The notes under the pieces were generated by a model. It was not told where the DNA came from, did not search any database, and saw nothing but the letters and a program-made list of their open reading frames with translations. Shown here one piece after another: positions 1 through 4,898 of a stretch of DNA of 5,433 nt. Both the position numbers and the translations under genes were made by a program. The DNA comes from an uncultured Blautia sp. GTDB taxonomy: Bacteria; Bacillota; Clostridia; Lachnospirales; Lachnospiraceae. The stretch is taken from positions 1-5,433 of the forward strand of contig CAKROE010000125.1 in NCBI GenBank assembly GCA_934371915.1, written 5' to 3'. The stretch's first letter is position 1. Each line of letters begins with the position of its first letter.

Positions 1-37
1 AGCGACTATAAGTAGATGCTCAAAACCTGCTGCTGCC

Positions 38-54
38 GCGGGTTACAAACCCGC
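38..54. repeat. Perfect 7-bp-arm hairpin downstream of the nuclease gene
   Basis: GCGGGTT-ACA-AACCCGC is a perfect inverted repeat with a 3-nt loop, about 40 bp beyond the stop codon of the last gene of the minus-strand operon. It is much more GC-rich than its surroundings and is followed by a C6 run. In the direction of the operon it has no T run after it, so it is not a classical intrinsic terminator. It could still stabilise the 3' end of the mRNA or be one copy of a dispersed palindromic repeat. The rest of positions 1-95 shows no coding signal. Confidence 0.5.
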
Positions 55-95
55 CCCCCAATTAGGCCGACAAATTGCAGTTTATCGAGTCTATT

Positions 96-641
96 CTAAT
101 CTTTCCAGATGTTTTCCCAAGCATTATGGAATATATTTCCAGGGAAAGGATTCTTAAAACCTGGCAAGCCTTTACTCGGTCTGCCATCGTTTCCTTGCAA
201 AAGCCCCAAATGGAGTTCTGCTGGTAGCGACAGGTTCAATGGTTTCTCGCGTTGAATTTTGTTGCAGTATCTATCACTAAGCGAATAGAGCAGCTTTATG
301 AGTTGACTGCGAGACAAAATATAATAATCAGGATTGTTGTCTTCATCTAATGAAACAAAAACATAAGGTCCTTTCACCTCCCTGTTTAGTTCATCCAAGT
401 TGATGCTCTGCCTAAGTGAAAAGCCGGTAGGAAAATCCTTTCCGCGTCTTGCTTTTACTTGTATAAGCGAAGATTGGTGCTGCCATGTGTTTTCATCACA
501 CTTAATACAGATAACATCAATAGCCTTGCAGTTTCTGACGGCAGCATTTACATTCATCGCCACCCATCCTTGTTTAATTAGTTCTGCAACGACAAGACTT
601 TCTCCTATAGCACCTGTCATTTGAGAATCGTTTGTAATCAT
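96..641 (-). CDS. PD-(D/E)XK nuclease-like protein
   Basis: The 181-aa product has the core signature of small PD-(D/E)XK nuclease-superfamily proteins in its first 70 residues. A GAIGE helix carries E14 and continues ESLVVAELIKQGW. It is followed by A40-I41-D42-V43 with the metal-binding Asp, then I60-Q61-V62-K63 as the (Q/E)xK motif, spaced as in Holliday-resolvase-like and restriction-type folds. Residues 90-115 (PYVFVSL...YYILS) match the extra strands often seen after this core. The Pro/Gly-rich C-terminus is not recognised. The predicted role is DNA or RNA binding or cleavage in the cytoplasm; target and activity are unknown. The start ATG overlaps the TGA of the preceding gene (ATGA, 4 nt), which implies translational coupling as the last gene of the operon. 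M8 is a possible alternative start and would keep E14. Confidence 0.72.
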   Translation of the reverse strand: MITNDSQMTGAIGESLVVAELIKQGWVAMNVNAAVRNCKAIDVICIKCDENTWQHQSSLIQVKARRGKDFPTGFSLRQSINLDELNREVKGPYVFVSLDEDNNPDYYILSRSQLIKLLYSLSDRYCNKIQREKPLNLSLPAELHLGLLQGNDGRPSKGLPGFKNPFPGNIFHNAWENIWKD

Positions 642-1105
642 AGTTGTGACATTTTATTTGTGAGAACTTTCCAAAAGGACAAAGGGAGAAACACATTTTC
701 CAAATGTGCAATTTCGAAGAACATAGGTGCGATTTCTTCAGGTTTATAACCAGCTATGCCACATGCGATAGGTGTTACATAGAACTTATAATTTTCATGA
801 GCTCTTGCGAACAAATAAAAGCGTTTAACGGCATCTTGCATATTATCAAGTCCTTCCATCGTCGGAATGGCGTATGAAGAACCTTGTAATCCTTCTCCGT
901 TTCCCCATACTGCACCAAAGTTATTCATGGCGAATCTGGCAGCACCACCTCCATGATAACCGTTAACGTTACTGCCAAATACAAAAATCTCGTTTTCACC
1001 CATATCTCTTATCCAAGACGGAGTGATTCTATTTTGGAATCTTGACAAACGATTTTCCGTAAGCCATTGCTGTTCCTCACTTGTATATTCTTTTGCTTTT
1101 TCCAT
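638..1105 (-). CDS. Macro-domain-like protein (phage-type, putative ADP-ribose binding)
   Basis: The product is 155 aa. After a charged leader of about 35 residues it shows the pattern of a small macro-like family also common in phages. The elements are strand 1 IFVFGSN (40-46), a HGGGAARFA loop (51-59), G69-NGEGLQGSSYAIPT (69-82), and VTPIACGIAGYKPEEIAPMF (110-129). The HGGGAA loop resembles the glycine-rich phosphate-binding loop 1 of macro domains, and ACGIAGYKPEEIA resembles loop 2 (STGIYGYP). In that fold these loops hold ADP-ribose. Binding or hydrolysis of ADP-ribose, a related nucleotide or an ADP-ribosylated target is inferred from this resemblance. There is no signal peptide, so it is cytoplasmic. 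It starts 12 nt after the Nudix gene and overlaps the nuclease gene by 4 nt. The Nudix neighbour supports a nucleotide or NAD-derivative theme. Confidence 0.72.
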   Translation of the reverse strand: MEKAKEYTSEEQQWLTENRLSRFQNRITPSWIRDMGENEIFVFGSNVNGYHGGGAARFAMNNFGAVWGNGEGLQGSSYAIPTMEGLDNMQDAVKRFYLFARAHENYKFYVTPIACGIAGYKPEEIAPMFFEIAHLENVFLPLSFWKVLTNKMSQL

Positions 1106-1117
1106 TTTATGATATTT

Positions 1118-1825
1118 TTAAAATTCAAGTCTAAACCCAGAACTTTTAAGTTTGGCATAGTTCTCTTTGTTAAAAGTATATTTTATTGGAATACGTGAAC
1201 CTTTGTTCTTGGGACGTTCACCATATTCTTCGAGTAATCCTAACTTAAGGATTTTATTGGCAAAGTTTCTCCTGTCAAATTTCACGTTAAGAATACTTTC
1301 GTATAGTTCTTGCAACTGAGGCATTGTGAATACATCGGGTAGTAATTCAAACCCAATAGGTTCAAAGTGAATTTTTTCTTTTAGTTTATGGACGGCATCC
1401 CTCAAAATTCGGTCATGATCAAAAGCTAATGTTGGTATTTCATTAAGTGCAAACCATCTTGCATCTTTTGCATCATCACCGCCAACGACGTTTGATTTTT
1501 TTATGATACCATAGTAAGCTATTGTTACTACACGCTCACGAGGGTCGCGATTGACATCACTATAGCAGCCCAACTGTTCCAGTACAGCTGCTGTAAGTGC
1601 AGTTTCTTCTTGCAACTCTCTTCGAGCACAAGTTTCTGTATCTTCATCAATATGCATAAAGCCTCCAGGGAACGCCCACCTACCCTTGAAAGGTTCTGCT
1701 TTTCGCTCAATCAATAAAAGCGATAGCCCTTCTTTTACATCATATCCGAAGATAACACAGTCTGTCGTTATTGACGGATGCGGATATTTATAGCAATACT
1801 GCTTTTCTTCATTCATTTTTACCAT
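1118..1825 (-). CDS. Nudix hydrolase with C-terminal winged-helix domain (NrtR/AraR-like regulator)
   Basis: The 235-aa product has an N-terminal Nudix domain (about 18-150). Its Nudix box runs from G55 to L77, with E61, R69-E70 and E73-E74; the usual Gly of the EExG position is Ala76. The Mg-binding and catalytic residues remain, unlike many regulators of this family. Residues about 158-225 (LLPDVFTMPQLQELYESIL, then DRRNFANKIL) match the winged-helix part of NrtR/AraR-type Nudix regulators, which bind DNA and sense nucleotides or sugars. The likely roles are transcriptional control of its own operon and perhaps hydrolysis of an ADP-ribose-like nucleotide. The start at 1825 overlaps the upstream gene by 7 nt; a second ATG at 1816, 2 nt after the upstream stop (232 aa), is equally plausible. 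Two palindromes at the operon promoter are the obvious candidate binding sites. Confidence 0.88.
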   Translation of the reverse strand: MVKMNEEKQYCYKYPHPSITTDCVIFGYDVKEGLSLLLIERKAEPFKGRWAFPGGFMHIDEDTETCARRELQEETALTAAVLEQLGCYSDVNRDPRERVVTIAYYGIIKKSNVVGGDDAKDARWFALNEIPTLAFDHDRILRDAVHKLKEKIHFEPIGFELLPDVFTMPQLQELYESILNVKFDRRNFANKILKLGLLEEYGERPKNKGSRIPIKYTFNKENYAKLKSSGFRLEF

Positions 1826-2115
1826 TCGATTTCCTTAATATCTATTTTGTTGGTTTCGCACATTTTTGTGAAACGGTAATATCCATTACTTGTTCCGAAA
1901 AGAAATGCCACTCTGTCTACAATTGTTAAGCTATCATCTGACGAGGGATAGTCTACCAAAGGCATTAGAGCATCTGTCGCAACGATAGCCTCTTCGTCTC
2001 GATAAATGTAATCGTATTTTCTTTTTACAAAACTGCAACTTCCATTTTCCTCCATAAAATAGAGTTCAAGATCAGAAGAACAGAAAATTTGTTTATAATA
2101 CTTTAGATCTTTCAT
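1819..2115 (-). CDS. Hypothetical protein, first gene of the Nudix/macro operon
   Basis: The 98-aa cytoplasmic protein starts MKDLKYYKQIFC. It is acidic and Tyr/Asp-rich, with no motif I recognise; residues about 40-70 contain an acidic stretch (YRDEEAIVATDALMPLVDYPSSDD). The frame is open upstream to another ATG at 2208. That longer start would translate straight through the promoter and both operator palindromes, and would add a hydrophobic AT-rich stretch, so I choose the ATG at 2113-2115. This start lies 19 nt downstream of the -7 box, giving a leader of only about a dozen bases and an A-rich start context typical of Bacteroidetes. The stop overlaps the start of the Nudix gene by 7 nt, so the two are probably coupled. 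An adaptor or inhibitor for the downstream genes would fit, but this is a guess. Confidence 0.7.
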   Translation of the reverse strand: MKDLKYYKQIFCSSDLELYFMEENGSCSFVKRKYDYIYRDEEAIVATDALMPLVDYPSSDDSLTIVDRVAFLFGTSNGYYRFTKMCETNKIDIKEIEW

Positions 2116-2119
2116 TTTA

Positions 2120-2136
2120 TGCGTTATTTTTACGCA
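2120..2136. promoter_or_regulatory. Operator palindrome 1, overlapping the -7 box and start site
   Basis: TGCGTTATTTTTACGCA has 7-bp arms with one mismatch around a 3-bp centre. It is nearly the same sequence as the palindrome at 2171-2187. It covers the end of the -7 element and the expected transcription start, 4 bp from the start codon. A protein bound here should block transcription. The likely binder is the Nudix-winged-helix protein encoded in the operon (inference). Confidence 0.7.
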
Positions 2137-2166
2137 AAAGTAGGAATAATAATTTGAACTTCCAAA
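2135..2166 (-). promoter_or_regulatory. Bacteroidetes sigma-ABfr-type promoter of the operon
   Basis: Read on the minus strand, TTTG (2166-2163) is followed by exactly 20 nt and then TACTTTTG (2142-2135). This is a full match to the Bacteroidetes consensus TTTG-N19-21-TAnnTTTG. Transcription should start near 2127-2131, leaving a 5' leader of roughly 12-16 nt before the 98-aa gene. Confidence 0.75.
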
Positions 2167-2170
2167 TAAT

Positions 2171-2187
2171 TGCGTAAATATTACGCA
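2171..2187. promoter_or_regulatory. Operator palindrome 2, just upstream of the -33 box
   Basis: TGCGTAA-ATA-TTACGCA is a perfect palindrome with 7-bp arms and lies 4 bp upstream of the -33 TTTG. Its centre is 51 bp from that of the copy at 2120-2136, close to five helical turns, so both sites face the same side of the DNA. That arrangement suits cooperative binding or looping by a dimeric repressor. Confidence 0.72.
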
Positions 2188-2196
2188 AAAAAATAA

Positions 2197-2238
2197 GTAC
2201 GCATGCAATAGTAGTCTTTACTTCTATTATATGCGTGC
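2197..2238. terminator. Imperfect stem-loop with T runs on both sides (probable terminator of the upstream gene)
   Basis: Two 18-nt arms (2197-2214 and 2221-2238) match at 14 of 18 positions around a 6-nt loop. On the plus strand the stem is followed by TTTTTT (2239-2244). On the minus strand it is followed by TTATTTTTTT, so it could work in either direction. It lies about 28 bp after the stop of the secreted-protein gene and should insulate it from the operon promoter. The minus-strand T run abuts operator 2. Confidence 0.55.
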
Positions 2239-2266
2239 TTTTTTGCAAGAAGGAAGATTGAAAGGA

Positions 2267-2836
2267 TTAAAGATCATCCATAATCTGTTTTCTCAACTTT
2301 TCTTGGTTGGCGTTATCGAAGTAACTGAGCATTACATAGCAAGTCATGCTCTGATGGGTAATCTCTAATTGGATTTCGCCATTATCTCCATCAAAGATGC
2401 TATAGTATTTACATCTGTCCATACTTAACTCATGTTTTTGGGAGTTGTTATCATTAGCATAATCATTTTGGAATTTTTCCACACAATCTTTTGGCTCACC
2501 GTATTTTTCCGAGAGCATAGATTTGTAGTTCAAATAGCACCGTTCCAGGTCTCCCCATTTATCCATAGTAGGGAATATTACGGAAACTTTACAGATCATT
2601 CCGCTTTTATCAGCTACAGCACAAATGGTACAGTCTTTGTAACCGGCAAATTCACCTTTTAATAAAGATACACCATCTTGAACGCCAATAGGCATAAATC
2701 CTTTGGCCTTCAACTTGCTTGTGAATGTCTGAAGGGTACCCTCCATAGGAACACCCTTAAATTTCATGTGCTCTGTTTGTGCAGAGCAAACACCGACAAT
2801 AAATGTCAGTAATAAAGTTAATAGAAAATGTTTCAT
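2267..2836 (-). CDS. Secreted hypothetical protein
   Basis: The 189-aa product begins with a clear Sec signal peptide. K2-H3 is followed by a hydrophobic core at about residues 4-16 and GVCSA-Q, with predicted cleavage after A19. C17 is not preceded by a proper lipobox, so a lipoprotein is unlikely. The mature part (about 170 aa) starts TEHMKFKGVPMEG and is mixed alpha/beta with seven cysteines (C69, C72, C82, C100, C118, C142, C166). This could allow disulfides in the periplasm. It resembles the many small exported Bacteroidales proteins of unknown function that begin with a 'MKFKGIPM.G' type strand; I cannot name a family. The start is unambiguous, since the signal peptide begins directly at it. 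The stop at 2267 is followed by the stem-loop at 2197-2238. I did not find a convincing promoter in the 30 nt upstream. Confidence 0.8.
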   Translation of the reverse strand: MKHFLLTLLLTFIVGVCSAQTEHMKFKGVPMEGTLQTFTSKLKAKGFMPIGVQDGVSLLKGEFAGYKDCTICAVADKSGMICKVSVIFPTMDKWGDLERCYLNYKSMLSEKYGEPKDCVEKFQNDYANDNNSQKHELSMDRCKYYSIFDGDNGEIQLEITHQSMTCYVMLSYFDNANQEKLRKQIMDDL

Positions 2837-2868
2837 AAATACTTGATTTAATATATTTGTCCTTGAAT

Positions 2869-2967
2869 CTAAAATGCCTTGAATCCAAATAACTTTGTAA
2901 AGTATGGCATTTCTTTCTCTGCAAGATTATTCATGCGTTTTGCTATGTTATAACTAACTATTTTCAT
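2869..2967 (-). CDS. Possible 32-aa small ORF overlapping the LRR gene's end
   Basis: An ATG at 2967, 14 nt before the end of the LRR gene, opens a frame of 32 codons that fills most of the gap to the secreted-protein gene. The peptide begins MKIVSYNIAKRMNN and ends PYFTKLFGFKAF. It is basic, has ordinary codon use, and could be translated by coupling from the LRR gene. Its size and lack of a known family keep confidence low; it may be chance or the remnant of a larger gene. Confidence 0.3.
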   Translation of the reverse strand: MKIVSYNIAKRMNNLAEKEMPYFTKLFGFKAF

Positions 2968-3985
2968 TACGATTCTTTTTTTGTAATTTGTCATCATCAT
3001 ACTGATACCTTATACAGCATTTATTGGGGCCATTATATTTACTATCAATAGCAAGGAGTCCTGTCGCTTTGAAATACAAACTTCCTTCTTTGGAGTAAAA
3101 CACCTTATTATTTGGATGTACCTCAATGTATGGAGGATGATTAGGGTCATTGATACATTCTTCATAATAAAAATCTGGAGCTATCTCCAATAGGGTCGAT
3201 GGCAAAGAAACATGATACATAGCTTCAAAAGCATCATATCCTATTTTCTCGACACCTTCTGGTATCTCTATCTCGTCTGTCCATATCAATCCCCGAAGAG
3301 ATTTATTACCTATGTACTTAACACTACGAGGTATTTTTATACTGTCAAGAGAACACAAATCAAAACATCCGTCAGGTATACCTTCCAAGGAGTCCGATAG
3401 CCTTACACTTTCAAGTTCAGACATCAGAAAGGCGTTTTCCCCTAATGAAACCAACGAGTGAGGCAATTCTAATTTGCTTATGTCGGCTGCTACAAAAGAC
3501 CATTTGCCTATACTTTTCAAACCATTATTCAGCTTTAATACGGACATTTTGTCATAACCACAGCAAGCCCCATTACCTATATGCTCCACAAATGGAAGAA
3601 CTACAAGTTCTGTTGCTTCTGGAGCATGTACAAGTGTTTTATAATCGGCAGAATATACACAATCCCTATAAACAACAAAAGACTTTGCAATCTTGATATT
3701 AAGGTAAAGCTTAATAAGAACGAATAGTCTTATTGCATCCCCACAAACAAATTGTGAAAGATACTCTTCGTATGTACAAGATTTGCCATTTTTATATAGT
3801 ATATCCCCGACAAACAATTCATCGAAAGATATTTGTTTGTATTTAGTGTAGTCGAAATCATGTGCGAATTCAGAAAACGTATTTGCAGATACATTTCCTG
3901 TCAAGACAATACACGAAGGGTAATTGTTTCTACGTTCCCATTCGTGCAGAGGTTCAGAGCCTATCACATACAAAGACTTGTTCAT
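2954..3985 (-). CDS. BspA-type leucine-rich repeat protein, apparently cytoplasmic
   Basis: The 343-aa product has an N-terminal region of about 125 residues without a recognised fold. It is followed by about six BspA/LRR_5-type repeats (about 128-270) with a period of 22-23 residues. Typical units are LKLNNGLKSIGKWSF (150-164), LELPHSLVSLGENAF (172-186), VRLSDSLEGIPDGCF (194-208) and IEIPEGVEKIGYDAF (239-253). The repeats end in the capping pattern IEVHPNNKVFYSKEGSLYFK (287-306), typical of this family. BspA repeats mediate protein binding and are usually on the cell surface. Here there is no signal peptide, lipobox, membrane segment or sorting domain, so the protein is probably intracellular or exported by another route. 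The gene starts 11 nt after the stop of the preceding reading frame, suggesting co-transcription. Its partner is unknown. Confidence 0.82.
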   Translation of the reverse strand: MNKSLYVIGSEPLHEWERRNNYPSCIVLTGNVSANTFSEFAHDFDYTKYKQISFDELFVGDILYKNGKSCTYEEYLSQFVCGDAIRLFVLIKLYLNIKIAKSFVVYRDCVYSADYKTLVHAPEATELVVLPFVEHIGNGACCGYDKMSVLKLNNGLKSIGKWSFVAADISKLELPHSLVSLGENAFLMSELESVRLSDSLEGIPDGCFDLCSLDSIKIPRSVKYIGNKSLRGLIWTDEIEIPEGVEKIGYDAFEAMYHVSLPSTLLEIAPDFYYEECINDPNHPPYIEVHPNNKVFYSKEGSLYFKATGLLAIDSKYNGPNKCCIRYQYDDDKLQKKNRNENS

Positions 3986-3996
3986 TTGTTCTCGTT

Positions 3997-4467
3997 TTAA
4001 AACCTGTTTATCTGAATCGAATCATTCACTTTGTCACAATTCATGAATATGAGTTGAATACTGATGACCGATAAATATCTCCATGAGCTTATCCGACAAT
4101 GGTTGTGAGACACGCTCATCTGGCAGATACTTGCCTTCAACAGTTCTTTGAGCAAATTCAGCTCACTATTGTCTATAATGACAGGACCAACTACATTAGA
4201 CAAGACGTAGACAGTACAGTCATCCACTTGATGAAGTTCGTCAATGTCTTCAAGGAATGGCACCGATTGTTCGCCAATAGCGATTGTTTTCATTAGATAC
4301 ATGAATGACTGGAAGCCATCATTATAGAGGAACACCACTTTGTCACCTTTGCTTGGCAAGTCAATTTCCCAAGGAGGGAAACCGCCCCAACGGAAATACG
4401 TATATCCTTTTTGCCACAGTTCATCTGACAGCAGTTCCCATTTGGCTTCTTCCGTGATGACCACCAT
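3997..4467 (-). CDS. Hypothetical protein with EVE/PUA-like features, probable frameshift
   Basis: The frame as read gives 156 aa from the ATG at 4467; a TTG at 4473 is two codons further up. Residues about 35-65 of the reading from 4473 (WEIDLPSKGDKVVFLYNDGFQSFMYLMKTIAIGE) look like the beta-rich start of EVE/PUA-like modified-base or RNA-binding domains, but I cannot confirm this. After K113 the protein turns unnatural (Cys/Ser/His-rich). Moving to the neighbouring frame at 4135 gives a smooth continuation, GKYLPDERVSQPLSDK... ending in HIHEL at a TGA at 4034. That would be a 144-aa protein. A single-base loss near 4133-4140 best explains this; no slippery heptamer is visible. The frame upstream of the ATG is open back to 4536 and encodes a charged Glu/Gln-rich stretch without an ATG. 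It may form a two-gene unit with the LRR gene 11 nt downstream. Confidence 0.55.
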   Translation of the reverse strand: MVVITEEAKWELLSDELWQKGYTYFRWGGFPPWEIDLPSKGDKVVFLYNDGFQSFMYLMKTIAIGEQSVPFLEDIDELHQVDDCTVYVLSNVVGPVIIDNSELNLLKELLKASICQMSVSHNHCRISSWRYLSVISIQLIFMNCDKVNDSIQINRF

Positions 4468-4558
4468 TCTCAACCTGTTGTCTTGTTGCTCCGGTTCTTC
4501 CTGAGCTCCTTTATTTTTGTTCCGTATAATATACTCTTAGTTTATTGCAAAGCTAAAT

Positions 4559-4578
4559 ATCTAACTTTAAAGATAGAT
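4559..4578. repeat. 20-bp imperfect palindrome upstream of the EVE/PUA-like gene
   Basis: The sequence ATCTAACTTTAAAGATAGAT reads as a palindrome centred on TTTAAA with one mismatched base pair. It lies between the IS30 remnant and the frameshifted gene. It could be a terminator stem for the remnant transposase gene, an operator, or part of an old IS end. A TTTG at 4548-4551 next to it could be a -33 box, but the matching -7 position (near 4528) fits poorly. Confidence 0.4.
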
Positions 4579-4592
4579 GTTTTTATTCTTCC

Positions 4593-4763
4593 TTATAAGA
4601 AATGAGTTAGAAAAATCGAATTGGAAGTAAAGAGCCAACTAGTAAGTGCAATATTACACACAAAATTTGAAAACTCCTCTTTAGGTGTTGAGAAATTGAG
4701 TTTTTCTCTTGGTCTTGTATTGATATTTCGCAAAATATCATATTCAACGACTATGGAAATTTG
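4593..4763 (-). pseudogene. C-terminal remnant of an IS30-family transposase
   Basis: A minus-strand frame of 56 codons, closed upstream by a TAG at 4764-4766, encodes YDILRNINTRPREKLNFSTP followed by KEEFSNF and NIALTS. The pattern NxRPRxxLxFxTPxExF followed by (V/I)AL(A/T)S is the typical C-terminal end of IS30-family transposases in Bacteroidales. It follows the last catalytic Glu region. The catalytic core, the start and the terminal inverted repeats are missing. After ALTS a TGG replaces the expected stop, so the frame runs on for 14 more residues. No gene on this strand continues upstream in any frame that I recognise. It marks an old insertion that may have removed sequence between the phage remnant and the chromosomal genes. 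Confidence 0.55.
4721..4740. repeat. Perfect 8-bp-arm AT-rich hairpin inside the IS30 remnant
   Basis: TGATATTT-CGCA-AAATATCA is a perfect inverted repeat with a 4-nt loop. It lies within the transposase remnant, codons for YDILRNI, so it may be simply part of that coding sequence. Confidence 0.4.
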
Positions 4764-4898
4764 CTACCGCTGAATAGTTACGAAAACGTTTTAAGAAGAC
4801 GAGTGTGTAACCTTATTGCAGCTGCACACTCGCATACGTAATCCCTTAATGGGATGAGAGCATTAGACAAACGAGGAAGTTCCGATGCAATATTTCGT
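4764..4898. other. Intergenic junk DNA between two mobile-element remnants
   Basis: No convincing gene is visible here on either strand. The region holds two small inverted repeats: an 8-bp-arm pair CGAGTGTG (4800-4807) and CACACTCG (4825-4832), and ATCCC-TTAAT-GGGAT (4841-4855). Neither is followed by a T run. A 39-codon minus-strand frame (4778-4897) looks mildly protein-like but has no start codon. Confidence 0.4.

Noticed and set aside
96..2115. Reading the operon as a toxin-antitoxin pair
   Set aside because: The 98-aa protein shows no antitoxin motif and none of the partners resembles a known toxin; the regulatory Nudix-macro interpretation explains more of the genes.
1819..2208. A 129-aa version of the first operon gene with a hydrophobic N-terminus resembling a signal sequence
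   Set aside because: The extra 31 residues translate the promoter and both operator palindromes; the start at 2115 fits the promoter.
2861..2885. Direct repeat CCTTGAATC (2861-2869 and 2877-2885) upstream of the secreted-protein gene
   Set aside because: Only 9 bp, two copies, and one copy lies in the possible small ORF; no promoter element lines up with it.
4520..4551. A sigma-ABfr promoter for the EVE/PUA-like gene (TTTG at 4548-4551)
   Set aside because: At the correct spacing the -7 region reads TATACGGA, which matches the consensus only at TA.
4778..4897. A 39-codon minus-strand frame (ASELPRLSNALIPLRDYVCE region)
   Set aside because: Mildly protein-like, but it has no start codon, is bounded by stops and matches no family I know.
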